From: Candidatus Saccharimonadota bacterium
GTDB lineage: Bacteria; Patescibacteriota; Saccharimonadia; Saccharimonadales; Saccharimonadaceae
NCBI GenBank assembly: GCA_017404325.1
Contig: JAFRCO010000012.1
Span: 1 to 64,000, forward strand
DNA: 64,000 nt
Reading direction: 5' to 3'
Part shown: in pieces, positions 1-9,153 of the stretch
Position numbering within the stretch: the stretch's first letter is position 1
How the letters are laid out: every line of letters starts with the position of its first letter
Made by a program: the position numbers and the translations under genes
The notes under the pieces: model-generated
The model's input: the letters and a program-made list of their open reading frames with translations, nothing else
Told to the model about the DNA's origin: nothing
Database searches by the model: none

Positions 1-1406
1 CTTACCAACAAGACGTAGGCGTAAACTTTACTTTTAATTCAGCACTAAGTCTTACTCTATCTTCTTCAGATCTTCATATTTATAATCTAGCTCCTGGTAC
101 AGCTAATGATTCTAATGTGATTAATGTTAAAGTATTAACTAATTCAGTAGGAGGTTATACTTTGTCTGCTAGTGTAGGAAATAATAGTACTTATAATACA
201 CGTAATTTAAAACATAGTAATAGTAATATTAGTGATGTCTTTTCTAGCATAAACTATACTACTAGTCCAACTATCACTTCTAATACTGATTTAGGTACAG
301 ACAAATGGGGCTTTTCATTCTCATTAGATAATGGTGATAACTGGTCTAACTATAATGGATTACCATTATATAATGCCACTACTTGGGCTGTTCTAAAACA
401 AACTACTAGTCCGATCACTAATGAAACTGGTGATGATATTAAATTTAAGATTGCAGCTAAAGCTTCAGATACTAAACCTTCTGGAGACTATAATAACGTC
501 ATTAACTTTACCGTAGTAGCTTCCGTAGCACCAATGACGCTAGCTGATGTTTATGAAACTGCTGGTAAAACCCAACTCTATGGTTACTACCAAATGCAAG
601 ATATGGATAGCGTAATATGTGATTCGGTAGAAGTAGAAAATAGCGAGTTACAAGTTATAGATACTAGAGACAATAAAGTCTACTGGATTGCTAAACTGGC
701 TGATGGTAACTGTTGGATGACACAGAACCTAGATCACGATATTAGGACTGATACAGACTTCTATACTTATGACAATACTGATATTGGACATACTTCTGTT
801 GATTCAAGCGCAACGTGGACGGCAGAAGAAGGGACTAGTGCTATTGTTGGAATGTGGAATGCTACTTCAGTTGGGGCCAACATTCTTCAGTCTTATGACC
901 CAGGAGATTTATGTTGGAATGTGGCTTTTGATCATGAACATGGCGGAGTAACTCCAGAGGAGGGACTAACAAGTTGTACGAATGTAGATTACCATTATCA
1001 CATAGGTAATTATTATAACTGGCCGGCTGCTATAGCTAAGGAAACTGATGATAGCTATAATACGGTTGCCGTTGCAGATAATTCGATTTGTCCAGCCGGA
1101 TGGATGTTGCCACCTGGTGGTAATAATACTAATTCAAAGTCTTATGCCTACTTAGTTAATACGCTTAATCTAAGTTCCAATAATGTTGACGGGACTATTT
1201 ATCAACCTCCAGTATATTTTGTCTATGGTGGCTTATGGACTGGTAGTAATAGTACTATTGGAAACGTTGGGGCTTATTGGACATCAACTAATTATAACAG
1301 CATATATGCTTATGAATTAGGATTCAACGAAAATAGCTGGATGGCAGCGGGAAACGAAAGCATTGGTCGTTATGAAGGACTCAGTGTTCGGTGTGTAGCT
1401 AGATAA
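1..1406 (+). CDS. FISUMP-type surface protein, 5' end outside the window
   Basis: The frame is open from base 3 to the TAA at 1404-1406, so this is the C-terminal ~467 residues of a larger protein; the in-frame GTG at 117 is not a start. The N-terminal visible part is a Thr/Ser/Asn-rich beta-type region. The C-terminal ~200 residues match the Fibrobacter succinogenes major paralogous (FISUMP) pattern: VYWIAKLADGNCWMTQNL, then SICPAGWMLP, and the terminal SVRC. No C-terminal anchor is visible. Codon use is skewed to ACT, AGT, GCT and CTA, unlike the housekeeping neighbours, but like the paralogue at the right edge of the window. Probably an exported, host- or surface-interacting protein; its ligand is unknown. 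Confidence 0.8.
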   Translation, partial: YQQDVGVNFTFNSALSLTLSSSDLHIYNLAPGTANDSNVINVKVLTNSVGGYTLSASVGNNSTYNTRNLKHSNSNISDVFSSINYTTSPTITSNTDLGTDKWGFSFSLDNGDNWSNYNGLPLYNATTWAVLKQTTSPITNETGDDIKFKIAAKASDTKPSGDYNNVINFTVVASVAPMTLADVYETAGKTQLYGYYQMQDMDSVICDSVEVENSELQVIDTRDNKVYWIAKLADGNCWMTQNLDHDIRTDTDFYTYDNTDIGHTSVDSSATWTAEEGTSAIVGMWNATSVGANILQSYDPGDLCWNVAFDHEHGGVTPEEGLTSCTNVDYHYHIGNYYNWPAAIAKETDDSYNTVAVADNSICPAGWMLPPGGNNTNSKSYAYLVNTLNLSSNNVDGTIYQPPVYFVYGGLWTGSNSTIGNVGAYWTSTNYNSIYAYELGFNENSWMAAGNESIGRYEGLSVRCVAR

Positions 1407-1417
1407 GAATTGTTTGA

Positions 1418-1471
1418 TATAATATATCGTATGGATAAATCATAGACATTTTTAAAGATGTATGCTATAAT
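1418..1471 (+). promoter_or_regulatory. rpsL-rpsG promoter region
   Basis: TAGACA at 1443-1448 and TATAAT at 1466-1471 are separated by 17 nt. A second TATAAT lies at 1418-1423. The leader to rpsL is about 75 nt. Confidence 0.7.
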
Positions 1472-1487
1472 CTAGTGAAGAGTTTCG

Positions 1488-1518
1488 GCTTGTTTGTTAT
1501 TGCTGTAGACAAACGAGC
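1488..1518 (+). promoter_or_regulatory. rpsL leader hairpin
   Basis: GCTTGTTTGT (1488-1497) pairs with ACAAACGAGC (1509-1518) around an 11-nt loop, with one G-U pair. It sits in the untranslated leader between the -10 element and the AAGAGG ribosome-binding site of rpsL. There is no U-tract, so it is not a terminator; a regulatory or stabilising role is inferred. Confidence 0.5.
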
Positions 1519-1551
1519 ACCATATAATAATAATTATAAGAGGAATTTTTA

Positions 1552-1965
1552 ATGCCAACTATTAATCAGTTGATTCGTAAGCCTCGTAAGAAGGCTGCGA
1601 AAAAATCAAAATCCCCGGCTTTAGGGTCTATTGTTAATACCCTAAAAACGAAGCGCTATGAAAAAGCAGCGCCTTTGAAGCGTGGGGTTTGTATTAAAGT
1701 TACTACAAAAACCCCGAAGAAACCGAACTCAGCAATGCGTAAAGTTGCACGTGTCCGCTTAACCAACGGCCAAGAAGTTTGGGCTTATATCGGTGGTGAA
1801 GGTCATAACCTTCAGGAACACGCAGTCGTTTTAGTACGTGGTGGACGTGTACCGGATCTTCCGGGTGTTCGTTATCATGTCGTACGCGGTACTTTAGATT
1901 TACAAGGTGTCCAAGGTCGCAAACAAGGTCGTTCTAAATACGGCGCGAAGAAGGAGGGTAACTAA
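1552..1965 (+). CDS. rpsL: 30S ribosomal protein uS12
   Basis: Decoding-centre protein of the small subunit. The PKKPNS loop (Lys56/Lys57) and the [10 protein letters not shown] and DLPGVRYH segments are all present in 137 residues. The extra ~13 residues near position 30 resemble the Gram-positive form rather than that of E. coli. Pro101 replaces the near-invariant Lys of the RVKDLPG loop (E. coli Lys87, a streptomycin-resistance position); the Asp that RimO methylthiolates in many bacteria follows it. The start is fixed by AAGAGG 7-8 nt upstream. rpsG follows 2 nt after the stop, but fusA, usually next, lies 45 kb away. Confidence 0.97.
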   Translation: MPTINQLIRKPRKKAAKKSKSPALGSIVNTLKTKRYEKAAPLKRGVCIKVTTKTPKKPNSAMRKVARVRLTNGQEVWAYIGGEGHNLQEHAVVLVRGGRVPDLPGVRYHVVRGTLDLQGVQGRKQGRSKYGAKKEGN

Positions 1966-1967
1966 TT

Positions 1968-2444
1968 ATGCCACGTAAAACTACTAAATCTCTCGTTCGT
2001 AAAGTTAATCCGGATCGTAAATATCAATCGATTATGGTTCAGAGATTGATTAATAAATCGATGTTGGATGGTAAGAAACAAGTCGCTGAACGTGCGGTTT
2101 ACTCCGCGATTGAAGGCGCAGCAAAGAAATTAAAATCTGAAAATCCGGTCGAAGTACTAGAAAAAGCAATTGCGAACATTTCACCAGATTTTGAAGTTAA
2201 ATCTCGTCGTGTTGGTGGCGCTAACTATCAAATTCCATTCCCAATTGCGGGACATCGCCAAATGCACTTTGCCTTTTCATGGCTGGTACAAGCAGCACGC
2301 GCTCGCAGCGGAATGCCTTATGCGAAGCGTCTTGAAGCCGAAATCGTTGATGCTTACAATGAAACTGGCGCAGCCTTCAAGAAGAAGGAAGATACGCATC
2401 GTATGGCCGAAGCGAACCGCGCTTTTGCTCATTTCGCTAGATAG
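1968..2444 (+). CDS. rpsG: 30S ribosomal protein uS7
   Basis: Primary 16S rRNA head-domain binder. 158 residues with the family order MPRK...NPDRKYQS, LINKSMLDGKKQ, GGANYQIP and MAEANRAFAHFAR. The GGAGGG site inside the end of rpsL precedes the ATG, so the two genes are translationally adjacent in one operon. A strong hairpin terminator begins at the stop codon, so the str operon stops here instead of continuing into fusA. Confidence 0.97.
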   Translation: MPRKTTKSLVRKVNPDRKYQSIMVQRLINKSMLDGKKQVAERAVYSAIEGAAKKLKSENPVEVLEKAIANISPDFEVKSRRVGGANYQIPFPIAGHRQMHFAFSWLVQAARARSGMPYAKRLEAEIVDAYNETGAAFKKKEDTHRMAEANRAFAHFAR

Positions 2445-2523
2445 AAAAAAAGAATATTCGCACTCGGAAGCGCTCAAGGGCGCTAGCCCAAGGATACTCC
2501 CTCGTGCTGAATATTCTTTTTTT
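2445..2523 (+). terminator. Long branched terminator after rpsG
   Basis: A ~19-bp stem with a one-base bulge pairs 2445-2463 with 2504-2523 (core GAATATTC on both sides) and ends in seven T. The ~40-nt apical part can form its own small stem (AGCGC/GCGCT). It starts directly at the rpsG stop. Confidence 0.85.
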
Positions 2524-2548
2524 ATCTCCAAAATAAGCGAATTCGTGT

Positions 2549-2554
2549 TATAAT
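2549..2554 (+). promoter_or_regulatory. -10 element for the gap operon
   Basis: TATAAT, 30 nt before the gap ATG; AGGAGG follows at 2574-2579. No clear -35 element. Confidence 0.65.
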
Positions 2555-2584
2555 AAGCGTAAGTAGATTTTTTAGGAGGTAAAA

Positions 2585-3589
2585 ATGGTAAAAGTAGCGA
2601 TTAACGGCTTCGGTAGGATTGGCCGTAACGCGTTAAAGATTTTATTGGATCGACGAGATGTCCAAGTTGTGGCAATAAATGATATCACAGATGCGAAAAC
2701 TTTAGCGCATCTTTTGAAACACGATTCCTCCTATGGTACTTATGACAAAAAAGTTACTTCAACCGAAAAATCACTAATTATTAATACACGCGAAATTCCA
2801 GTTTATGCCGAAAAAGATCCGGTGAATTTACCTTGGAAAAAATTAGGTGTTGATGTAGTAATTGAATCGACCGGATTCTTCACAAAACCGGAAGATGCGA
2901 AAGCACATTTAACCGCTGGAGCGAAAAAAGTCGTAATTTCGGCACCGGCGAAAGGTGAAGGTGCTAAGACCGTAGTGATTGGAGTAAATGAGGAAGTTGT
3001 AACAGCGGATGATAAGATTCTTTCAAATGCATCTTGTACGACGAATTGTATCGCGCCAGTTATGAAAGTTTTAGAGGATGAATTTGGGATTGAAAAAGCG
3101 ATGATGACGACGGTACACTCCTACACCGGGTCACAAAGAATTCTTGATGCGCCAGCAAAAGACCTCCGCGAAGCAAGAAGCGCAGCAGAAAACATTGTAC
3201 CGACTACAACTGGGGCGGCAAAGGCAACTGGATTAACAATTCCGAGTATTGAAGGTAAATTTAACGGGCTCTCGGTACGTGTTCCAACACCAGTTGTTTC
3301 ACTTTCTGATATCACGGCGATTTTAAAACGCGATACGACTAAAGAAGAATTAGTAAATCTCTTTAAAAAAGTTGCTAAAGAGCCATATTATGAAGGCATT
3401 ATTGGCGTAACTGAAGAAGAATTAGTTTCGTCCGATTTCATCGGCGATCCACATTCTTGTATCGTTGATTTGCCGTTAATCGACGTTGTTGCGGGGAATA
3501 TGGTAAAAGTGGTGGCTTGGTATGATAATGAGTGGGGCTATTCGAACCGGTTGGTTGAACTTGCAGTCGATTTTGGGAAGGAGAATTAA
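2585..3589 (+). CDS. gap: Type I glyceraldehyde-3-phosphate dehydrogenase
   Basis: Oxidises glyceraldehyde 3-phosphate to 1,3-bisphosphoglycerate in the cytoplasm. The Rossmann motif NGFGRIGR is at residues 7-14 and the catalytic Cys151 lies in SNASCTTNC; the active-site His is in HSYTG and the C-terminal WYDNEWGYSNR is intact. 334 residues is the normal length. Start chosen by AGGAGG 5 nt upstream. The stop TAA overlaps the next ATG by one base (TAATG), opening a five-gene sugar-phosphate operon. In that context it would oxidise the triose phosphate made by phosphoketolase. Confidence 0.97.
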   Translation: MVKVAINGFGRIGRNALKILLDRRDVQVVAINDITDAKTLAHLLKHDSSYGTYDKKVTSTEKSLIINTREIPVYAEKDPVNLPWKKLGVDVVIESTGFFTKPEDAKAHLTAGAKKVVISAPAKGEGAKTVVIGVNEEVVTADDKILSNASCTTNCIAPVMKVLEDEFGIEKAMMTTVHSYTGSQRILDAPAKDLREARSAAENIVPTTTGAAKATGLTIPSIEGKFNGLSVRVPTPVVSLSDITAILKRDTTKEELVNLFKKVAKEPYYEGIIGVTEEELVSSDFIGDPHSCIVDLPLIDVVAGNMVKVVAWYDNEWGYSNRLVELAVDFGKEN

Positions 3590-4038
3590 TGACGATATAT
3601 ATTGGCGCTGATTATCGTGGGTTTGAAAGGAAAAATCAATTATTAAAGTATTTAACTAGTTCCGACCAAGGAGTCGTAGATGTTGGAGCGTATTCTTATC
3701 ACGAAGGTGATGATTTTAACGATCCAGCAATTACGGTAGCAAGGAATGTGCGTGAAAATCATGGCAGTCGTGGAATTTTGATTTGCGATTCAGCACATGG
3801 AGTGACGATGCAAGCAAACCGTTTTAAAGGTGTTCGAGCAGCGCATTGCGATTCGGAAGAATCGGCTAAATTAGCGCGTGAACATGACGATGCAAATGTT
3901 TTGTGTTTGTCAGCGCATTTTATGGATGAAGAAAAAATGAGAAAAATCGTGGATGTATTTTTACAAACTGACTTCACGAGTTTAGAACGTCGAGTAAGAC
4001 GTATTAATCGTCTAGATGAAAGGGAGGATTATGATTAG
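3589..4038 (+). CDS. rpiB: RpiB/LacA-LacB-type sugar-phosphate isomerase
   Basis: 149 residues of the ribose-5-phosphate isomerase B fold: the N-terminal strand MTIYIGAD, catalytic-type Cys66, then NRFKGVRAAHC and REHDDANVL. Two motifs deviate: the usual DHAGF reads DYRGF (His to Tyr at residue 9), and the usual CGTGIG reads CDSAHG. The family and the pentose-phosphate context (rpe-like gene next, gap before) favour ribulose-5-P/ribose-5-P interconversion. The altered residues leave room for another aldose-ketose isomerase activity. Translationally coupled to gap (TAATG). Confidence 0.8.
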   Translation: MTIYIGADYRGFERKNQLLKYLTSSDQGVVDVGAYSYHEGDDFNDPAITVARNVRENHGSRGILICDSAHGVTMQANRFKGVRAAHCDSEESAKLAREHDDANVLCLSAHFMDEEKMRKIVDVFLQTDFTSLERRVRRINRLDEREDYD

Positions 4039-4687
4039 AACCGTATCGATTGTACCAACGATTCTGACGGACAATAAACAAGATTTTCGGGCGCAAGTCG
4101 AAAGGATTAATACTTTTACGCGCCGAGTTCAAATTGATATTACTGATGGGATTTTTACGCCAACTGCGACGCTCGATGTGACTAATATTTGGTGGCCAAA
4201 GAATTGGACTGCAGATATACATTTGATGGCCACTCGCCCGTCTGAACATTTAGACACGATTTTAAAACTTAATCCTGCACTTTGTATTTTACACGCTGAG
4301 GCGAGCGAAGATTTAATGCCAAGTTTGAAAGCTTTAAAAGAAGCCGGAATTAGAACCGGAGTAGCATTACTTCCGACTACCTTCCCGGGATATGTAAAGC
4401 ATTATATCGATGTCGTAGACCATGTATTAGTTTTTGCTGGGCAGATTGGAGTTCAGGGTAGTCAAGCCGATATGATGCAAATGGAAAAAATTCCTTTGAT
4501 CCGGAACATGAAACCGGAAGTAGAAATTGGTTGGGATGGTGGGGCAAATATGTCGAATATTCGGGCACTCGCGCATGCCGATCTTGATGTGATTAATGTT
4601 GGTTCGGCAATTGCTAGGGCTGAAAACCCAGCCGAGGCATTCCAAGAACTAGTAGCAGAAATTGATAAAAATGGAGTAGTATTATAA
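4031..4687 (+). CDS. rpe: Ribulose-phosphate 3-epimerase-like TIM-barrel protein
   Basis: 218 residues from ATG 4031 (preceded by AGGGAGG), overlapping the rpiB-like stop by 8 nt; the in-frame ATG at 4016 lacks a ribosome site. RPE landmarks are present: VPTILTDN at the start, DITDG (36-40), DIHLM with His64, WDGG with Asp169, and a GSAI phosphate loop. The first metal-ligand position, normally His, is Gln34, and the usual NPGFGGQ loop reads AGQIGVQGSQ. Function as ulose-5-P epimerase feeding phosphoketolase is inferred from the neighbours; the metal site is atypical. Confidence 0.78.
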   Translation: MIRTVSIVPTILTDNKQDFRAQVERINTFTRRVQIDITDGIFTPTATLDVTNIWWPKNWTADIHLMATRPSEHLDTILKLNPALCILHAEASEDLMPSLKALKEAGIRTGVALLPTTFPGYVKHYIDVVDHVLVFAGQIGVQGSQADMMQMEKIPLIRNMKPEVEIGWDGGANMSNIRALAHADLDVINVGSAIARAENPAEAFQELVAEIDKNGVVL

Positions 4688-5649
4688 TGGCAAGAATGGT
4701 TTCTTTAGGCTCAGCCTTACAAGATATTTATTTAATCGATCACGACGATTTAGTTCCGACCGAAATCGGGCATGATGCGATTCTCGGAAAAGTTTTAATC
4801 GGTACGAAAGTTGATATCGATAGAATTTCGTACGAAGTCGGCGGAGCGGGAATTAATTCGGCAATTACTTTTGCGAGACATGGACATGAAGTAGTTTTTA
4901 TTGGTAATATTTCACACGATCCAGGCGGCGGATTGATTGTTAAGACTCTAGATACCGAAGGTATTGATAGTAGTTATGTTAATTTTATTAGCAGGAAATT
5001 AACTGGCACTTCTGTAATCTTACTAGATACTAAAAGTGGAGAAAGAACGATTTTAACTTACCGTGGGGCCTCGCAACAATTCGGCAACCTGTCGGAAAAA
5101 GATTTAGATTTAATTCAACCTGATTATATGTATACCTCGACTTTACGTGGAGATCTCGAGACTTTGGAACGATTCTTTAAAAAAGCTAATCAAATCGGAA
5201 CAAAAGTCATGTTTAATCCGGGCGTGAAAGAATTAGCCCAAAAAGAAAAATTAATGAAACTATTTAAGTATGTTGATACCTTGATCGTTAATAAACATGA
5301 AGCCTCGCAGCTAGTTCCGGGTACGACTTTAACTGAACTACTTTATCATTTAAAAGATTACGCCAAAACCGTTATTATTACGGACGGAGCAATGGGTGGC
5401 ATTGCGACGAATGGGGAAGAAACTTATCGTTTCGGGTTGTATGAGAGCGTCCAGGCGAAAGATACGACTGGAGCGGGAGATGCTTTCGGCTCTGGGTTCT
5501 TAGCGCACATCGCTGATGGACATAGTTTTAAAGAATCGCTCATTTTCGCGTCGGCTAATTCAATTTCGGTGGTGATGAAATTCGGAGCCAATAAGGGTAT
5601 TATCGACGGCAATGTTAAACTTCATCCGATGCCAATTCAAAAAGTTTAA
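4687..5649 (+). CDS. PfkB/ribokinase-family sugar kinase
   Basis: 320-residue cytoplasmic carbohydrate kinase. It has the GGAGINSA substrate loop near residue 52 and the C-terminal signature DTTGAGDAFGSG near residue 260, whose Asp is the catalytic base in the family. Substrate cannot be assigned: ribokinase, adenosine kinase and fructose/tagatose-type kinases share these motifs. Its position after rpiB- and rpe-like genes suits a pentose or nucleoside substrate. The ATG overlaps the preceding TAA by one base. Confidence 0.85.
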   Translation: MARMVSLGSALQDIYLIDHDDLVPTEIGHDAILGKVLIGTKVDIDRISYEVGGAGINSAITFARHGHEVVFIGNISHDPGGGLIVKTLDTEGIDSSYVNFISRKLTGTSVILLDTKSGERTILTYRGASQQFGNLSEKDLDLIQPDYMYTSTLRGDLETLERFFKKANQIGTKVMFNPGVKELAQKEKLMKLFKYVDTLIVNKHEASQLVPGTTLTELLYHLKDYAKTVIITDGAMGGIATNGEETYRFGLYESVQAKDTTGAGDAFGSGFLAHIADGHSFKESLIFASANSISVVMKFGANKGIIDGNVKLHPMPIQKV

Positions 5650-5658
5650 AGGAGAAAC

Positions 5659-6369
5659 ATGGAAGGTCCGTATAGTGAATTATTAAAAAAATTATCAATT
5701 GAAGATTTGGAGCGCGCAAATGCCTATGCTAAGGATTTGACGATGGGGCTTCAAATTATCCGTTCGTTCCCGCAAGGTGTAACTGTTTTCGGCTCAGCGA
5801 GATTACCGCAGGATAATAAATACTGTAAACTGGCTTATAAACTAGGTGGGTTACTAGCTGAAAATGGGCATGCTGTAATTACCGGTGGTGGTCCTGGGAT
5901 TATGGAGGCGGCAAACCACGGAGCTTACGAAATCGGCGGACGATCGATTGGTCTTAACATTACACTTCGTCACGAACAACAACCAAATCCGTATTTAACC
6001 GATTGTATTACATTTGAATATTTCTTTGCGCGCAAGGTTTCACTCGCGATGGCTGCTAAAGTATTCGTCTTTTTCCCGGGTGGGTTTGGAACGATGGATG
6101 AGATTGCAGAAATATTATGTTTAATGCAAGAAAACAAAATGCCGAAAATGCCGGTCTTCCTAATTGGCACGGATTATTGGAAAAATTTCGATAAGATTAC
6201 TAAAAAGATGATTGAAATGAAAATGGTTTCGCCAGCTGATACGAAGATTTTTAAAGTAACTAACGATGTCGCGGAAGTAGTTAAAGCAGCGAACAAAATT
6301 GGACATCCAAAAATTTCCGAAAACTTTTACGATGGTTTTAAAGAAGCTAGTGCGCTAGGCCAAGCCTAG
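5659..6369 (+). CDS. LOG-family (lysine decarboxylase-like) nucleotide phosphoribohydrolase
   Basis: 236 residues with [17 protein letters not shown] and the diagnostic PGGFGTMDE motif, the catalytic signature of the LOG family. Characterised members cleave nucleoside 5'-monophosphates (cytokinin ribotides or AMP-like substrates) to base plus ribose 5-phosphate. In this operon such an activity would supply ribose 5-phosphate to the isomerase/epimerase pair; this is inference. AGGAG lies 8 nt before the ATG. Its last 23 bases overlap the 3' end of enolase on the other strand. Confidence 0.85.
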   Translation: MEGPYSELLKKLSIEDLERANAYAKDLTMGLQIIRSFPQGVTVFGSARLPQDNKYCKLAYKLGGLLAENGHAVITGGGPGIMEAANHGAYEIGGRSIGLNITLRHEQQPNPYLTDCITFEYFFARKVSLAMAAKVFVFFPGGFGTMDEIAEILCLMQENKMPKMPVFLIGTDYWKNFDKITKKMIEMKMVSPADTKIFKVTNDVAEVVKAANKIGHPKISENFYDGFKEASALGQA

Positions 6370-7621
6370 AATTACTTTCAGCAATTCGCATCAATTCATT
6401 GTATTTCGCAATACGCTCAGAACGGGAGAGGGAACCGGTTTTAATTTGACCAGTGCCAAGCCCGACGGCAAGATGCGCGATAGAAACATCTTCAGTTTCA
6501 CCGGAACGATGGGACATGACGGTTTTGTAACCAGCACCTTTTGCCATTAAAACAGCATCAATAGTTTCAGAAAGAGTGCCGATTTGGTTCGGTTTAATAA
6601 GAATTGCATTTGCAACGCCTTCTCGGATACCTTTTTCGAGAAGTTCAACGTTAGTAACAAACAAATCGTCTCCAACGAGCTGTGTAGTTTTACCCAATCT
6701 ATCAGTCATTTTGCGCCAGTTCTCCCAATCATCTTCAGCGAGGCCATCCTCGATTGAGGTTACTGGATAATTTTCGACAATCCAATCATACCAGTTTATT
6801 AAATCGTCAGCAGATTTCCAATCGCCATTAGTTTTTAGAACATAATGATCTTTGTCATAAAATTCACTCGCAGCAATATCCATCGCGATTGCAATATCTT
6901 CACCAAATTTAAGGCCCGTTTTTTCAACGGCAAGCTTAATGCATTCAAGTGGTTCATTATTACCGTCTCTTACTTTCGGGGCATAACCACCTTCGTCGCC
7001 AACAGTTGTTGGATAATCACGTTCTTTTAACACATCTTTTAGAGCATGGAAAACTTCTGCGCCATAGCGCACAGCCTCAGCAATATTTCCAGCGCCTTTC
7101 GGAATAATCATGTATTCTTGAAAATCAGTTGCCCAAGAAGCATGTTCACCACCATTCATCACATTCATCATTGGCATTGGAATTGACATTTCGTCAGTTG
7201 TCCCGGCAAGTTCAGCTACATATTCATAAAATGGCATCCTTAAAGCTTTTGCGTTTGCTTTCGCGTTTGCGAGCGAAACTGCAAGAATCGCATTTGCACC
7301 GAGGGATGATTTGTTTTTAGTACCATCTAATTCAAGCATCATTTGGTCGACCAGTTTTTGGTTTGAGGAATTACCTACAAGCACGTCTTTTATCTTCGAA
7401 TTGACATTCCAGACGGCTTTTAAGACGCCTTTACCGCCATATTTGGTTTTGTCTCCGTCACGAAGCTCTAAGGCTTCGCCAGAACCGGTCGAAGCGCCGG
7501 AAGGAACAATAGCCCGTCCAAACCCACCGTTTTCAAGAAGAACTTCGGCTTCAACAGTCGGATTACCACGCGAATCTAAAACTTGTCTTGCTTTGATATT
7601 TGAAATAATAAAATCATCCAT
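6347..7621 (-). CDS. eno: Enolase (phosphopyruvate hydratase)
   Basis: Converts 2-phosphoglycerate to phosphoenolpyruvate. 424 residues from [19 protein letters not shown], with GGEHA, the metal ligands in [11 protein letters not shown] and GDDLFVTN, and the signature HRSGETED near the C-terminus. The frame stays open another 180 codons upstream, but those codons lie across the promoter and antisense to the next gene. TATAAT ends 6 nt before this ATG, so the message should be leaderless, which fixes the start. The 3' end overlaps the LOG-family gene by 23 nt. Confidence 0.97.
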   Translation of the reverse strand: MDDFIISNIKARQVLDSRGNPTVEAEVLLENGGFGRAIVPSGASTGSGEALELRDGDKTKYGGKGVLKAVWNVNSKIKDVLVGNSSNQKLVDQMMLELDGTKNKSSLGANAILAVSLANAKANAKALRMPFYEYVAELAGTTDEMSIPMPMMNVMNGGEHASWATDFQEYMIIPKGAGNIAEAVRYGAEVFHALKDVLKERDYPTTVGDEGGYAPKVRDGNNEPLECIKLAVEKTGLKFGEDIAIAMDIAASEFYDKDHYVLKTNGDWKSADDLINWYDWIVENYPVTSIEDGLAEDDWENWRKMTDRLGKTTQLVGDDLFVTNVELLEKGIREGVANAILIKPNQIGTLSETIDAVLMAKGAGYKTVMSHRSGETEDVSIAHLAVGLGTGQIKTGSLSRSERIAKYNELMRIAESNSRLGLAH

Positions 7622-7627
7622 AAAATA

Positions 7628-7633
7628 ATTATA
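7628..7633 (-). promoter_or_regulatory. -10 element of eno (leaderless)
   Basis: TATAAT on the minus strand, followed by TATTTT and then the ATG: a 6-nt gap, so the transcript should begin at or within 1-2 nt of the start codon. Confidence 0.75.
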
Positions 7634-7656
7634 TATCATTTTTATAAAACTTATGC

Positions 7657-7662
7657 TAAAAT
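7657..7662 (+). promoter_or_regulatory. Putative extended -10 element
   Basis: TATGCTAAAAT (extended -10 form) precedes a ~26-nt leader with AAGGAG before the ATG at 7695. No good -35 is seen; it lies back to back with the eno promoter. Confidence 0.45.
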
Positions 7663-7694
7663 AGGCATAAGCATTAAAAAAGAAGGAGTTTTTT

Positions 7695-9110
7695 ATGAAT
7701 GAAAATTCGGGAGGAACGCCGAACCCTCTCAATCCAAGTCCGCTCGATGCTAATCCATCAGAGCCAATAGAGGAGATACACCAAGAACCGGTACAAGAAA
7801 AACCGGTTAGTGTTAATCCGGTTGAACCGGTACCAACGCCGGAACCGATACCGGAACCGGAATTAAAGCCGTTAGCGGAAGAGTTGGTACAAGAAAGCGT
7901 GATGGTTAATTCGCTTGATCCAGAAGGAAGACCGATGGAAAAAGCGGCTGAAACAACAGCAGTAGGGCCGAAGAAAAAGAAAACTAGTTTAATTGTCGGT
8001 TTAGTAATTTGTCTATTCATCGCCGTGGGTTGTGGGGTTGCAGCAATTTTGATGATGATGAATACGGCAAAAGATCCAGTTTCTGCCGCTGTAGAAAAAT
8101 TAATGAATGGAGACGTTCCAGCTAATTTAGGGATTAATGGCACGATTGAGGTTTTAACTAACGACACTACATCGCAAATCTCAAAAGCGACTATTACCTT
8201 AGATTCACAACTAAAAACTGGTTCGATGATTAATGCTTCGACCGCCGAAGTCGACTTAGTGATGGCTGATGCGAGCGAAATGTCATTTAAAGTTAGTGAA
8301 ATCTATGCGGATAGCCAAGATCTTTACCTCAAGGTAGAGAAAAAGGACCAAATCGTACTTGAGAACGAACAATTATTAGACGAAACTAATTGTATTGATG
8401 ACGAAAGTGGTGAAACTAATTGTTTAGTCGATACCGAAACGGTCACTGAAGAGGAAAGCAGTTTAGTCTCGGATGATTTGACGAGCATACTAGATGGCGT
8501 CATAGAAATGATCAACGGGCAATGGATTAGAATCGCAATGTCGACGGCTGACCAAATGTCTGGGAGCATTTCGGTTGATAGCGACGTGAGCTGTTTGATT
8601 AATGCAGCGAAAGACATGAATGCCAACAGTAATAGTTTGGCAGAATTCTATAACAAAAATCCATTTATTGGTTCGGCAACGGAAAATATTCCGGTTAATA
8701 GTAAATTAAATCAATTGCGCCAAGTAACGGTTGATGAAGAGAAATTCGTCAGCTTTGTAAACTCTATCCAAAACACATCCTTAGTTGATATGGTAAATGA
8801 ATGCTTAGGTTCAGAAGAAGGTACAACAATCACGACGGATGATGTAGTAAGCGCAGTTGGACAGTTACCGGCAATCTACGTCGAAGTTAATTCAGACAAT
8901 ACTTTCTCGAGACTTTACACGAAGGCTTTGAGTGAAGACCAAAAATATGTCTTTACAGTCGACCTTTCGTTCACTTATCCGACAAATATTAATGTTTCGG
9001 AGCCTACCGAATATACCGATTTAGAAACCTTGATGCAGGGTATGATGGGCTACGACGAACTTGATGAGGATACAGAAGTTGTTGAAGAAGAGGAAGAAGT
9101 CGAAGAATAG
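7695..9110 (+). CDS. Single-pass membrane protein with Pro/Glu-rich N-terminus, function unknown
   Basis: 471 residues, not recognised. Residues 1-95 are low-complexity, rich in Pro, Glu and Val (repeated PVEP/PEPIPEP), ending in a KKKK stop-transfer cluster. One transmembrane helix follows (about 100-122). The remaining ~350 residues look extracytoplasmic, with two Cys pairs ([13 protein letters not shown], and single Cys near 300 and 370), and end in an acidic tail EEEEEVEE. The AAGGAG site fixes the start. It stands alone between eno and uvrC. A surface or cell-envelope role is all that topology supports. Confidence 0.8.
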   Translation: MNENSGGTPNPLNPSPLDANPSEPIEEIHQEPVQEKPVSVNPVEPVPTPEPIPEPELKPLAEELVQESVMVNSLDPEGRPMEKAAETTAVGPKKKKTSLIVGLVICLFIAVGCGVAAILMMMNTAKDPVSAAVEKLMNGDVPANLGINGTIEVLTNDTTSQISKATITLDSQLKTGSMINASTAEVDLVMADASEMSFKVSEIYADSQDLYLKVEKKDQIVLENEQLLDETNCIDDESGETNCLVDTETVTEEESSLVSDDLTSILDGVIEMINGQWIRIAMSTADQMSGSISVDSDVSCLINAAKDMNANSNSLAEFYNKNPFIGSATENIPVNSKLNQLRQVTVDEEKFVSFVNSIQNTSLVDMVNECLGSEEGTTITTDDVVSAVGQLPAIYVEVNSDNTFSRLYTKALSEDQKYVFTVDLSFTYPTNINVSEPTEYTDLETLMQGMMGYDELDEDTEVVEEEEEVEE

Positions 9111-9118
9111 AGGCAAAC

Positions 9119-9147
9119 TTGACTTTTTAGGTGAAGTGTGCTATAAT
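9119..9147 (+). promoter_or_regulatory. uvrC-secG-SBP promoter (leaderless)
   Basis: TTGACT (9119-9124), a 17-nt spacer and TATAAT (9142-9147), then only 6 nt to the ATG. The near-consensus -35 shows that the ATG-proximal TATAAT is a real promoter element. Confidence 0.85.
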
Positions 9148-9153
9148 TAGAAG

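Noticed and set aside
117-1406. GTG 117 as the start of a 429-residue protein
   Set aside because: The same frame is open to the left edge of the window and continues the same beta-type sequence, so this is an internal codon of a truncated gene.
4016-4030. ATG 4016 as the start of the RPE-like gene
   Set aside because: No ribosome site; MKGRI is just the SD region read as codons, while ATG 4031 follows AGGGAGG and starts the conserved barrel.
7622-8167. N-terminal 180-residue extension of enolase
   Set aside because: It crosses the eno promoter and is antisense to the coding region at 7695; the canonical enolase N-terminus begins at 7621.
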